A DNA stretch of 11,309 nucleotides from positions 1 through 11,309 of the forward strand of contig JAVBKA010000209.1 in NCBI GenBank assembly GCA_031546715.1, read 5' to 3'. Below are positions 1 to 8,244 of this stretch, piece by piece. The position numbers were made by a program, and so were the translations under genes. The stretch comes from JAVBKA01 sp031546715 (GTDB taxonomy: Bacteria; Bacillota; Clostridia; Oscillospirales; UBA929). Below the pieces are notes generated by a model. It was given only the letters and a program-made list of their open reading frames with translations. It was not told the origin of the DNA and did no database searches. Numbering within the stretch: the first letter of the stretch is position 1; each line of letters starts with the position of its first letter.

Positions 1-204
1 GACGATTTTTTGAAGCTTCTCACTGGAATGATTGACTTTTTACTGCCTCAATATATAAACGAAGGCAAAACAAGCTTAGTTGTCGCCATTGGCTGTACTG
101 GGGGCAGACACCGAAGCGTAACGGTTGCCAATGTTGTTGCCCAGCATATAGATTCCATGGGCTTCAAGCAGAGCTTAATGCACCGCGATATTCAAAAGGG
201 CTGA
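1..204 (+). CDS. rapZ: RapZ/YvcJ family nucleotide-binding protein, C-terminal end (5' truncated)
   Basis: Only the last 67 codons are in the window; the reading frame is open from base 1 and stops at TGA 202-204. The visible part has the family's hallmark C-terminal signature, VAIGCTGGRHRSV, followed by a helix and the terminal HRDI element. In Gammaproteobacteria this C-terminal domain senses glucosamine-6-phosphate and binds the sRNA that controls glmS; in Bacillota the homologue YvcJ is a P-loop nucleotide-hydrolysing protein of less certain role. The N-terminal P-loop domain lies outside the window and cannot be checked. The next gene, glmR, starts 83 bp downstream on the same strand, the usual Bacillota arrangement. 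A methionine/TTG start inside this segment (near base 10) is not a real start, because the conserved domain continues upstream of it. Confidence 0.93.
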   Translation, partial: DDFLKLLTGMIDFLLPQYINEGKTSLVVAIGCTGGRHRSVTVANVVAQHIDSMGFKQSLMHRDIQKG

Positions 205-287
205 GTGCGCCGCTTTAGTTTTTTCAGAGATAAAAGATGTCCAGTTTTTATTTGAGATTAGTATCAGTAGGAATGGTGAGCTGAGTA

Positions 288-1367
288 ATGAATTTTGAAG
301 ACCTAGAGGATGCCAGAAGCTCCGGACTAAATGTTGTCGCAATCGGCGGCGGCACAGGACTTTCTGCCATGCTGAGAGGCTTAAAGCTATGCACAGAAAA
401 CATAACGGCAGTCGTTACTGTGGCAGACGACGGAGGCGGCTCTGGGATGCTCCGCAACGACCTAGGCATTCTTCCTCCTGGGGACATTCGGAACTGCATT
501 TTAGCTCTCGCCAATACCGAGCCTGTTATGGAAAAACTTCTTAATTACCGTTTTAAGGAAGGTAGTATGGCAGGGCAGAGCTTCGGAAACCTTTTCCTAG
601 CCGCCCTGACAGGCATTTCGGAAAATTTCGACGAAGCAATCACCAGAATGTCAGACGTTCTTGCGGTTACTGGCAGAGTTTTGCCTGTGACCCACGAAAA
701 TGTGTACCTTGAAGCGGAATTTGAAAATGGGACAAAGGTGCTGGGGGAGTCGCAAATCAGCTCCTTTAAAAAAATACAAAAGTGCAGAGTTCGCCGTGTG
801 TACCTTACGCCTGACCAGCCTAAGGCGCATCCTGAGGTTATTCGCGCTATACAGGCGGCGGAGCTTATCGTTCTCGGTCCTGGTAGCTTGTATACCTCGG
901 TGATACCCAACCTGTTGGTTGACGGTGTATCTGAGGCTATTTCGCAGTCGGGGGCGTTAAAGGTATATGTTTGCAATGTAATGACCCAAGGGGGCGAAAC
1001 TGAAAGCTACTCTGCCTTTGACCATGCCCGCGCTATACTTTCACATGCAAGAAGCAAGTGCATTGACGTATGCCTTGCTAATGATACGGTTATACCTCCT
1101 GAGCTTCTAAAGCTGTACGCCGCTGAAAGTGCGGCGGCAACAGTGGTTGACAGGAACTTGTTCGCTGATGCGAAAATTCTGCTCAGAGAACGCCCGCTAC
1201 TATCAACAACTCACGGCTTGGTGCGCCATCACCCTCTAAGGCTAGCCTTGGCACTTTGGGAAATCGTTCAGGAATTACGACCGCGAGGAAGCTACTTCGG
1301 AGATGTGGACAACGACATCATCCATTGGCTTCATAACGAGCTAAACCGCCATGACGCAGACCTTTAG
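288..1367 (+). CDS. yvcK: GlmR/YvcK, UDP-GlcNAc-binding gluconeogenesis factor
   Basis: 359 residues, a cytoplasmic Rossmann-type protein of the YvcK/CofD-like family. In Bacillus subtilis YvcK (GlmR) binds UDP-GlcNAc, stimulates GlmS and is needed for envelope synthesis on gluconeogenic carbon sources. Visible family motifs are the glycine-rich AIGGGTGLS (residues 18-26), TVADDGGGSGMLR (44-56), LPPGDIRN (62-69), the QSFGNLFLAAL segment (97-107), LGPGSLYTSV (196-205), and CNVMTQGGET (229-238). It is somewhat longer than the roughly 317 residues of B. subtilis YvcK because of a short N-terminal lead and a C-terminal tail of about 30 residues. The ATG at 288 is preceded by GGTGAG at 275-280, spaced 7 nt. 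The 3' end overlaps whiA by 17 nt, which implies co-transcription. The UDP-GlcNAc role is inferred from the family. Confidence 0.95.
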   Translation: MNFEDLEDARSSGLNVVAIGGGTGLSAMLRGLKLCTENITAVVTVADDGGGSGMLRNDLGILPPGDIRNCILALANTEPVMEKLLNYRFKEGSMAGQSFGNLFLAALTGISENFDEAITRMSDVLAVTGRVLPVTHENVYLEAEFENGTKVLGESQISSFKKIQKCRVRRVYLTPDQPKAHPEVIRAIQAAELIVLGPGSLYTSVIPNLLVDGVSEAISQSGALKVYVCNVMTQGGETESYSAFDHARAILSHARSKCIDVCLANDTVIPPELLKLYAAESAAATVVDRNLFADAKILLRERPLLSTTHGLVRHHPLRLALALWEIVQELRPRGSYFGDVDNDIIHWLHNELNRHDADL

Positions 1368-2253
1368 CTTCAACGTAAAGCAGGAGCTATGCGCAAAAGA
1401 TATAGCCTCCATGGAGGATTACCTGCGAGTAGCCGAGCTTTACGGCGCATTTTTGCTGGCTCAAAGCTTTTCTTTTAACAAAATTAAGCTCTTCACTACA
1501 AACACCCGCGTTGCCGCCAGAATGAAGACTCTGCTTAAGGCGGCTTTTAAGCTGTCCTTTGATTCTGTGCCTACCCAAGGCGGGATGTTGATTATTGATT
1601 CGCCTGAAAAGCTAAGCAAGATTTTTTATTCTTTCGGGCATAACCCGAAGCAGTCCGGCACGTCAATACATATTAACAACGGCTTGCTTGACAATGAGGG
1701 TTGCCTTAACGCATTCCTGCGAGGCGCATTTTTATCAGGCGGCTCAATCACTGACCCGCTTAAAAAGTATCACTTGGAAATCGTCACGCCGCACCATCAT
1801 TTGATAGGGGAGCTTACGGCGGTTCTTCATGAATGTGGCTTTGAGCCGAAGGTCACATCACGGTCTGGGGTAAATGCGCTGTACTTCCAATCCTCGGAAA
1901 TGATTGAGGATATACTCAGCTTCATCGGCGCACCGTCCTCTGCTTTGAGGCTTATGGAAACAAAGATTGAAAAGGATTTGCGCAATAATATTAACAGGCG
2001 TGTCAATTGCGATTCGGGAAACCTAATAAGAACAGTCATTGCATCGGAGGCTCAGCAGGAGCATATATCCAAGCTGATGCAGTCAAGGGAATGGGAGCGT
2101 TTACCCGAACAGCTAAAAATTACGGGAATTGCCAGACTGGCGTCGCCCGAAAGCAGCCTTGCGGAGCTTGCCGAGCAACTTGAAATAAGTAAGTCGGCTC
2201 TTAATCACAGACTGAGAAAGCTAAACGCAATGGCATTGGGGATTAATTCATGA
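1351..2253 (+). CDS. whiA: DNA-binding protein WhiA
   Basis: 300 residues. WhiA combines a degenerate LAGLIDADG homing-endonuclease-like fold with a C-terminal helix-turn-helix. It controls sporulation septation in Streptomyces, and affects cell division and chromosome segregation in B. subtilis. The N-terminal SFNVKQELC (residues 6-14) matches the family start, which supports the ATG at 1351 although the upstream ribosome binding site is weak; translation is probably coupled to glmR through the 17-nt overlap. Other conserved parts are the LAGLIDADG-like FLRGAFLSGGSITDP (122-136) with YHLEI just after it, VNCDSGNLIRTV (218-229), and the C-terminal helix-turn-helix ending SKSALNHRLRKL (280-291). 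Length is close to the usual 310-330. The stop overlaps the dnaE start (ATGA, 2250-2253), so the three genes appear to be one translationally coupled unit. Confidence 0.96.
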   Translation: MTQTFSFNVKQELCAKDIASMEDYLRVAELYGAFLLAQSFSFNKIKLFTTNTRVAARMKTLLKAAFKLSFDSVPTQGGMLIIDSPEKLSKIFYSFGHNPKQSGTSIHINNGLLDNEGCLNAFLRGAFLSGGSITDPLKKYHLEIVTPHHHLIGELTAVLHECGFEPKVTSRSGVNALYFQSSEMIEDILSFIGAPSSALRLMETKIEKDLRNNINRRVNCDSGNLIRTVIASEAQQEHISKLMQSREWERLPEQLKITGIARLASPESSLAELAEQLEISKSALNHRLRKLNAMALGINS

Positions 2254-5200
2254 GCGGATTTGTACACCTCCATGTTCATACAGAATACAGCCTGCTTGAC
2301 GGTGCGTGCCGTATCAGCAAGCTTTTTTCCCATGTCAAAAGCATGGGGCAAACCGCTATTGCCATCACTGACCACGGTGTTATGTACGGTGTGGTTGATT
2401 TTTACACAGCGGCGAAAAAGGCAGGAATTAAGCCTATTATCGGTTGCGAAGTCTACGTCGCCCCCCGCAAGCGAACCGATAAATCGGGAAGTGTTGACGG
2501 TGAGCCCAGTCATTTGGTACTTTTATGTGAAAATGAAAAGGGTTATCAAAACCTGTGCAAAATGGTATCCCTCGCGTTTACACAGGGCTTTTATTCCCGC
2601 CCTCGTGTAGATATGGAGCTGATTGAGAAGCACCATGAGGGGTTAATCGCCCTGTCTGCATGCTTGTCAGGTGAAATAGCGTCCTTACTTAGTCAGGACG
2701 AATATTTAAAGGCAAAAGAAGTCGCTCTGAGAATGCAGGAGATTTTTGGCAAAAACAATTATTTTTTGGAAATTCAAGACCACGGTATACCTGAGCAAAA
2801 AAAGGTAGCACGTTTACTGGTTAAGCTGTCCGAGGAAACTGGAATACCCCTTGTGGCTACAAACGATGCCCATTACATCACAAAGGACGACTGGCGGGCG
2901 CAGGATGTTCTTCTGTGCGTTCAAACAGGGAAAAAGGTTGACGATGTAGACAGAATGCGGTTTTCAACGCAAGATTTTTACCTAAAATCCGAGGAGGAAA
3001 TGCGGGCACTTCTGCCCGCAAGGTCAATCGAGATTACCGAAAAAATTGCTGAACGCTGCAACTATGATTTTGTGTTCGGCAAGTATCATTTGCCGCGGTT
3101 TCCGCTTCCTGAGGGCAAAACAGCCCGTGAGTACCTTCAGGAGCTATGCGAAGCAGGGTACAAAAAGCTCTTCCCAAGCGACCCGCCTACACATCGTCAA
3201 AGGCTTAACATGGAGCTTGACATGATTGAGCGCATGGGGTTTTTGGAGTATTTTCTCATTGTGGGAGACTTTACTGATTTTGCCCGTAGCCGTGACATTC
3301 CTGTTGGACCGGGACGTGGAAGCGCACCGGGCAGCATAGTGTCCTATTGTCTTGGTATTACAGGCGTTGACCCTATGCGGTACGGACTGTATTTTGAGCG
3401 TTTTCTCAACCCAGAACGTGTAAGTATGCCTGATATCGATATCGACTTCTGCGTTAATCGCAGAGGCGAGGTCATTGATTACGTTATTGAAAAGTACGGC
3501 GCAGACCATGTTGCGCAGGTTATTGCCTTCGGAACGTTGAAGGCTCGTGCGGCGATTAAGGACGTTGGGCGCGCTATGGGCTACACCTATGCCGAAACTG
3601 ATGAGGTGTCAAAAGCCATACCTTTTTCACCCGCCATGACGCTTGAGGATGGACTGCGGATATCACCCCGCCTCCGTGAGCTTTGCGAAGACCCGAAAAT
3701 TCGCAAGCTTTACGACATGGCGCATACCTTAGAGGGGATGCCCAGAAATACCACCACCCATGCCGCGGGAGTGGTCATCACAGCAGGCGAGGTAAGCAAT
3801 TTTGTACCCCTTGCTAAAAACGATGAAGCCATTGTCACCCAATTCCCCAAGGACACTCTTGAAGCCTTGGGATTGCTTAAAATGGACTTCCTTGGACTAA
3901 GAAACTTAACTGTTATCCATGAAGCCGAAAAACTGATTAAAAAATCTCACCCTGACTATAACGGCATCCCAGAGGAGGACGCAGAGACCTTTAAAATGCT
4001 ATCTCATGGGAAAACCGTTGGAGTGTTTCAGCTTGAAAGTACAGGCATGACAGGGGTTTGCACTGGGCTAAAGCCTCAGTCACTTGAAGACATCGCCGCT
4101 GTAATTGCGTTATACCGCCCGGGACCAATGGCATCAATCCCTAGGTTTTTGCAGGGCAAGCACAACCCGCAAGCTGTTAAATACAAGCACCCTTTGCTTG
4201 AACCCATACTGAAAAACAGCTACGGCTGCATTGTGTATCAAGAGCATGTTCTTGATGTACTAAAGCAGCTTGCAGGCTTCACGGTGGGACATGCTGACCT
4301 TGTAAGGCGAGCCATGAGCAAGAAAAAGGTTGACTTACTTGCCAAGGAACGGCAGGCGTTTATTGAGGGCTGCGCTAAAAACGATGTGCCAATGGCGACG
4401 GCTGATTCGATTTTTGAAGAAATCATGGATTTTGCTGGGTACGGCTTTAACAAAACCCATGCAGTCGCATACGGAATTGTCGCTTTTCAGACGGCATATC
4501 TTAAGTGCCATTACCCCAAGGAGTACATGGCGGCGTTGCTTTCCAGCGTTTTGGACGTTATGTCCCTGATTCAGGATTATATTCAAGAAAGTAAGGAAAT
4601 GGGGCTTACTGTCGCCCCTCCCGATATAAATCTTTCGGAATCGGACTTTAAAATATATGGCGACGAAATTAGAATAGGTTTTATGGCGATAAAAAATGTC
4701 GGTCGTAAATTTATTGATGATGTTGTTTATGAGCGCAATAAGGGCGGGAAATTTACAGATTTTATCGATTTTTGTTCGCGAATGTCTAAGTATGACATTA
4801 ATAAACGCGTTGTGGAAAGTCTGATAAAAGCAGGCGTTTTTGATAGCTTGGGGCATAAGCGCAAGCAACTCAGAATATCCTTCGAGCATATTCTGGACAG
4901 CCTTTTCAGTGAATCAAGGTCTTCGCTAGAGGGTCAGTTTAATCTTTTTGGAGACAGACCCCTTGAGGGCTATAAGCTGCCAGATGTCGAAGAGTATACG
5001 ATGAAGGAAATGCTTGAGGCTGAGCGCGAAATAACAGGACTGTACCTCTCAGGACATCCTCTTGACGCCTTCGCCGCAGAGATGAAACGCTCTAAGGCAA
5101 CTGAAATCAGACGCATTCTTGAGGACGAAGCGCAGGAACAGTATCAAGACGGCGATGTGGTAACCGTTGCGGGAATTATTACCGCTGTTAAGGAAAAAAC

Positions 5201-5648
5201 AACGAAAAATAACTCGCTGATGTGTTATGTCACACTTGAGGACTTGTCCGCCCCTATTGAGATGATAGTTTTTTCGTCAGTTCTCGGTCGAAACGGAGAC
5301 TGCATAAAGGTTGACAGAGCAGTGACGGCAAGGGGTAAGCTGAGTATACGAGACGACAAAGCTCCGCAAATTATGGTTGACGAAATTCGTCCCCTAAAGG
5401 AACTTGAGCCGATTGACGCATCCGACTACGGAGCTGCAAAAAAGCTGTACATTCGGATTAAGGGCGAGGACAGCAGAGAAGGCAAACGGATAAAGCCATT
5501 GCTGACAATGTTTCCTGGGAAAACTCAGACAATTGTTTATGACGAGCTTTCTAAAAAGCGATTCTCCGTTACTTGCAGCCTTGACGATAGGCTGATAGGG
5601 GAGTTAGCGTTGCTTTTAGGCAAAGAAAATGTAGTTATACAAGGTTAG
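2250..5648 (+). CDS. dnaE: DNA polymerase III subunit alpha (DnaE)
   Basis: 1132 residues, full length for a DnaE-type C-family replicative polymerase. The N-terminal PHP domain (about 4-210) keeps what look like all nine metal ligands: H8, H10, D17, H42, E67, H88, C138, D206 and H208. The palm has GPGRGSAPGS (353-362), the catalytic PDIDIDF with D395 and D397, and the third aspartate D546 in KMDFLGLR. The fingers include YGFNKTHAVAYG (731-742). A helix-hairpin-helix region lies near 845-875. An internal clamp-binding motif QFNLF sits at 896-900. The OB domain starts near 968, and a C-terminal tail of about 80 residues ends in ENVVIQG. The ATG overlaps the whiA stop by 4 nt. Many Bacillota also carry PolC, so this may be the lagging-strand/primer-extension polymerase rather than the sole replicase; I cannot tell from this window. 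No terminator is visible downstream, so read-through into pfkA is possible. Confidence 0.97.
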   Translation: MSGFVHLHVHTEYSLLDGACRISKLFSHVKSMGQTAIAITDHGVMYGVVDFYTAAKKAGIKPIIGCEVYVAPRKRTDKSGSVDGEPSHLVLLCENEKGYQNLCKMVSLAFTQGFYSRPRVDMELIEKHHEGLIALSACLSGEIASLLSQDEYLKAKEVALRMQEIFGKNNYFLEIQDHGIPEQKKVARLLVKLSEETGIPLVATNDAHYITKDDWRAQDVLLCVQTGKKVDDVDRMRFSTQDFYLKSEEEMRALLPARSIEITEKIAERCNYDFVFGKYHLPRFPLPEGKTAREYLQELCEAGYKKLFPSDPPTHRQRLNMELDMIERMGFLEYFLIVGDFTDFARSRDIPVGPGRGSAPGSIVSYCLGITGVDPMRYGLYFERFLNPERVSMPDIDIDFCVNRRGEVIDYVIEKYGADHVAQVIAFGTLKARAAIKDVGRAMGYTYAETDEVSKAIPFSPAMTLEDGLRISPRLRELCEDPKIRKLYDMAHTLEGMPRNTTTHAAGVVITAGEVSNFVPLAKNDEAIVTQFPKDTLEALGLLKMDFLGLRNLTVIHEAEKLIKKSHPDYNGIPEEDAETFKMLSHGKTVGVFQLESTGMTGVCTGLKPQSLEDIAAVIALYRPGPMASIPRFLQGKHNPQAVKYKHPLLEPILKNSYGCIVYQEHVLDVLKQLAGFTVGHADLVRRAMSKKKVDLLAKERQAFIEGCAKNDVPMATADSIFEEIMDFAGYGFNKTHAVAYGIVAFQTAYLKCHYPKEYMAALLSSVLDVMSLIQDYIQESKEMGLTVAPPDINLSESDFKIYGDEIRIGFMAIKNVGRKFIDDVVYERNKGGKFTDFIDFCSRMSKYDINKRVVESLIKAGVFDSLGHKRKQLRISFEHILDSLFSESRSSLEGQFNLFGDRPLEGYKLPDVEEYTMKEMLEAEREITGLYLSGHPLDAFAAEMKRSKATEIRRILEDEAQEQYQDGDVVTVAGIITAVKEKTTKNNSLMCYVTLEDLSAPIEMIVFSSVLGRNGDCIKVDRAVTARGKLSIRDDKAPQIMVDEIRPLKELEPIDASDYGAAKKLYIRIKGEDSREGKRIKPLLTMFPGKTQTIVYDELSKKRFSVTCSLDDRLIGELALLLGKENVVIQG

Positions 5649-5698
5649 CATAATTATATGCCACTCTGATTTTTGCAATTCGAACAGTATAACAATGC

Positions 5699-5727
5699 TT
5701 GCAGTTTGGATTTTAATATGATAAAAT
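5699..5727 (+). promoter_or_regulatory. Predicted sigma-A promoter of pfkA
   Basis: TTGCAG (5699-5704) and TAAAAT (5722-5727) are separated by exactly 17 bp, and a TG at 5719-5720 gives an extended -10. Transcription would start near 5734, leaving a leader of only about 18 nt that contains the GGAGG ribosome binding site. This would let pfkA be expressed apart from the upstream dnaE unit. It is a prediction from motif match only. Confidence 0.55.
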
Positions 5728-5751
5728 ACTCAATAATGGAGGTTGAGAATT

Positions 5752-6723
5752 ATGGCTATTCATAGATTAGGAGTTCTAACAAGCGGTGGAGACGCACCGG
5801 GCATGAATGCGGCTATTCGTGCAGTCGTGCGTACGTCGGTTCACTATAAGGTTGAGGTGCTTGGCATTCGGAGAGGCTACAACGGCTTGATTAACGGCGA
5901 TGTTGTGGAGCTGACTGCGTCCTCAGTAAATGGTATTACAAACCGCGGCGGGACAATGCTGTACACTGCCCGCTGTCCGGAATTTATAACAGAGACAGGT
6001 CTTGAAAAGGCGAAGGCGTCATGCAAATACCTTGGACTTGACGGAATTATCACCATCGGCGGCGACGGTACGTTCAGAGGAGCAAGAGATATTTCAGGCT
6101 ACGGCGTTCCTGTTTTTGGAATCCCCGGAACTATTGACAACGATATCGCCTGTACAAATTACTCAATAGGCTTCGATACTGCGTGTAATACCGCTGTCGA
6201 AGCGATAGATAAGCTTCGTGACACCATGCAGAGCCATGAACGCTGCTCCGTTGTTGAGGTTATGGGTCGTCATGCAGGTCATTTAGCGGTTTATGTCGGC
6301 ATTGCCTGCGGTGCCAACGCTATTTTGGTTCCAGAGCGTGAAGTCAACTTCGAGCAGGATATTGTTGAAAAAATCAGACGCGCCCGCATACACGGACGCA
6401 CTCATTTTATCGTAATCGTTGCAGAAGGCGCAGGAAGTGCATCCGATGTTGCAGACAAGATTAAGGATGCAACGGGTATGGACCCACGCATTACAGTGCT
6501 CGGACATATTCAGCGCGGCGGAACACCTAATGTCAGAGATAGAGTAACTGCCTCCCGCATGGGCAGACATGCCGTTGAAGCGATGCTTGAAGGCAGAACT
6601 AACCGTGTTGTGGGTATTATCGACGGAAATATGCAGGATTTCGACATTGTTGAAGCCCTGAGCATGAAAAAAGATTTGCAAGAGTCTATGTACGAAACAT
6701 CCAGAATTTTATCAATGTCATAG
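5752..6723 (+). CDS. pfkA: ATP-dependent 6-phosphofructokinase
   Basis: 323 residues when read from the ATG at 5752. It phosphorylates fructose-6-phosphate to fructose-1,6-bisphosphate in glycolysis, as a cytoplasmic homotetramer in this family. The ATP loop SGGDAPGMNAAIR begins at residue 11. GGDG (103-106) and PGTIDND (125-131, catalytic base D129) carry glycines where pyrophosphate-dependent enzymes have aspartate and lysine, so the enzyme should use ATP. The substrate motif VVEVMGRHAG lies at 167-176. R23, R27 and R164 match positions of the bacterial allosteric/effector and substrate arginines. An in-frame TTG at 5743 would add three residues, but GGAGG at 5738-5742 abuts it and is ideally spaced (9 nt) from the ATG. 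The N-terminus MAIHRLGVLTSGGDAPG also fits the family. Adjacency to dnaE is common in clostridia; pyk, often next, is absent here. Confidence 0.97.
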   Translation: MAIHRLGVLTSGGDAPGMNAAIRAVVRTSVHYKVEVLGIRRGYNGLINGDVVELTASSVNGITNRGGTMLYTARCPEFITETGLEKAKASCKYLGLDGIITIGGDGTFRGARDISGYGVPVFGIPGTIDNDIACTNYSIGFDTACNTAVEAIDKLRDTMQSHERCSVVEVMGRHAGHLAVYVGIACGANAILVPEREVNFEQDIVEKIRRARIHGRTHFIVIVAEGAGSASDVADKIKDATGMDPRITVLGHIQRGGTPNVRDRVTASRMGRHAVEAMLEGRTNRVVGIIDGNMQDFDIVEALSMKKDLQESMYETSRILSMS

Positions 6724-6739
6724 ACTGTTAGTGTGACGT

Positions 6740-6783
6740 GAATAAAACAAAATACTCCCGTGAGGGAGTATTTTGTTTTATTC
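6740..6783. terminator. Bidirectional intrinsic terminator between pfkA and apbE
   Basis: A perfect 20-bp inverted repeat: left arm 6740-6759, loop GTGA 6760-6763, right arm 6764-6783. The loop-proximal stem is GC-rich (CTCCC/GGGAG), and the outer stem is A-rich on one side and T-rich on the other. Each strand therefore ends in a U-rich tract (TTTTGTTTTATT). It lies 17 bp after the pfkA stop and 22 bp from the apbE stop on the opposite strand, so it can end both convergent transcripts. Confidence 0.93.
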
Positions 6784-6804
6784 GTATGATTTTGTACGTG
6801 TTAC

Positions 6805-8205
6805 CTACTTTAGCTCAGTTCTAAAGTAAAATTTCCCGACCCCGCCGTCAAGAACAAACTCGTAGGCTTTACCAGTGGATATTGAGAAAGAAATCCCGAC
6901 ACGGCTCTGCCGTCCGTCGATATCGACCGCCCAACTGAGTTTGGTATCTGTTTCGCTGTCCGGTTGAGGAAGAATCTCAAGGGCATCGGCTTTTGTGGTA
7001 TCCTTTGTTATTGAAGAAAGAAGGCTGCTTATGTAAGCTTGCTCTTCTGGTGGAATAGACTCATCGGTAGCGGAAATATCTCCCGAAATCAGCCTAAAAT
7101 CGGCGTTTGAAATTGAGAAAATGTCTTTCAATCCATCAGTGATATACACGGTCTTGTCCAGCGTGATAAATATCGCCTCCACGCCTTCCATTGACTCAAC
7201 AAACGCCAGTGCCTCGCTTAGCGGCTTGGAAAACAGCGTCGTAGACATGGCATCGCCCACGGCGGACACGTCCGAAAGGACTGTAACGCCTGCAAAATTG
7301 TTGCTGTAGGGATAGCCGTCCTTAGGGTTAAGTATGTGATGATATCTTATGCCGTCAACCTCTATGAAGCGTTCATACATTCCTGATGTAACCATTGAGC
7401 AGTGCTGGACATGCGCAACGCCCAGTGAAGCCTCGGGGTCAAAGGGGTTAGCGACTGAAACACGCCAGTCGTTGCCTTTTTTTGAACCCATGACAAAAAT
7501 GTTACCACCTAGATCCACAATCGCACTGGTAACGCCGTTATCGGCTAATACTCGAACAACCTCGTCGGTGGCAAAACCTTTTCCCACTGCGCCTAAATCG
7601 ATAGCCATTCCTTTTTCTTTCAAATAAACCGTACTTTTTGATTCGTCAACCACTACATTCTTATAATTGATTAACTTAATAGTGTCGTCAATTTCGTTCT
7701 GCGCAGGTTTGCGGGCGTTATCAAAGCCAATGCTCCAAAGTTTAACTAAAGGACCGATGGTAATATCAAGGCTGCCGTTTGATTTTTCAGAGTACTCTAG
7801 ACCGAGTTGTATAAGCCTAACTGTATCTTCGCTGACGGCCACAGGGGAGATACCTGCATTTTTATTTATTTCATCAATTTCAGTTCCGGCATCGTTAGCA
7901 CTTATCTCTTTTTCAATCTGGGCAATTCTCTCAAAGGCTTTATCCAAGGTGTCTTGACTGATTGCATCATATAGGGTAACCGTGCAAACTGTTCCAAGCA
8001 ATGCCTCCGTTTTGGATAGAGGTTCTGTGATATTCGGCTCAACGGAAGGGCTTGCGATGGGAGAGTTTTCGCCGGAAGGGCTAATATTGGGGGATATATC
8101 AGAAGGCGACGGCGAAATTTGTGAGGATTGGGAGGGGCTGATGCTCGGGGAAGTACACGCCGAAAGCAGTAAAAGCGATGCGATTAAAAGGGGCAATTTT
8201 CTCAT
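6805..8205 (-). CDS. apbE: ApbE-family FAD:protein FMN transferase, lipoprotein, with C-terminal extension
   Basis: 466 residues. ApbE enzymes attach FMN from FAD to a Thr/Ser of target proteins outside the membrane, typically NqrC/RnfG-type subunits. The N-terminus is a lipoprotein signal: positive RK, hydrophobic core, and lipobox LSAC with the lipidated C17. A Ser/Pro-rich linker (18-60) follows, presumably spanning the wall. The catalytic domain (about 65-365) shows LDITIGPLVKLW (146-157), AIDLGAVGKGFATD (201-214), DLGGNI (231-236), HILNPKDGYP (290-299) and DAMSTTLF (318-325), the last holding the metal-binding D318 and T322. The protein is well above the usual roughly 340 residues, because of the linker and about 100 C-terminal residues (366-466) that I cannot assign. 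On the minus strand an AGAGG lies about 11 nt before the ATG. No target protein with a clear FMN_bind domain is in the window. Divergent from the LysM gene. Confidence 0.93.
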   Translation of the reverse strand: MRKLPLLIASLLLLSACTSPSISPSQSSQISPSPSDISPNISPSGENSPIASPSVEPNITEPLSKTEALLGTVCTVTLYDAISQDTLDKAFERIAQIEKEISANDAGTEIDEINKNAGISPVAVSEDTVRLIQLGLEYSEKSNGSLDITIGPLVKLWSIGFDNARKPAQNEIDDTIKLINYKNVVVDESKSTVYLKEKGMAIDLGAVGKGFATDEVVRVLADNGVTSAIVDLGGNIFVMGSKKGNDWRVSVANPFDPEASLGVAHVQHCSMVTSGMYERFIEVDGIRYHHILNPKDGYPYSNNFAGVTVLSDVSAVGDAMSTTLFSKPLSEALAFVESMEGVEAIFITLDKTVYITDGLKDIFSISNADFRLISGDISATDESIPPEEQAYISSLLSSITKDTTKADALEILPQPDSETDTKLSWAVDIDGRQSRVGISFSISTGKAYEFVLDGGVGKFYFRTELK

Positions 8206-8244
8206 TTGAATGTTATCCTCTCGAAAAATTAATAGGTCATTCTA

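Noticed and set aside
205..287. Separate promoter for yvcK in the rapZ-yvcK gap
   Set aside because: The gap is AT-rich, but I found no pair of -35 and -10 boxes at acceptable spacing; only the ribosome binding site is convincing.
545..976. 143-codon open frame on the minus strand inside yvcK
   Set aside because: It lies wholly opposite a conserved gene, and its product is a low-quality Ser/Arg/Pro mix with no recognisable motif.
4335..4889. 184-codon open frame on the minus strand inside dnaE
   Set aside because: It is opposite conserved polymerase motifs (YGFNKTHA region) and its translation shows no domain; best read as a shadow of dnaE.
5649..5698. Possible terminator or riboswitch between dnaE and pfkA
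   Set aside because: I found no GC-rich stem followed by a T-run and no structured leader; the predicted pfkA leader is too short for a riboswitch.
5743..5751. TTG at 5743 as the pfkA start
   Set aside because: It directly follows the GGAGG with no spacing, while the ATG at 5752 is 9 nt away and gives the family's normal N-terminus.
7667..7957. Plus-strand open frames opposite apbE (also 7349-7627 and 7982-8209)
   Set aside because: They have no ribosome binding site or motif, and the minus strand carries unmistakable ApbE catalytic motifs throughout.
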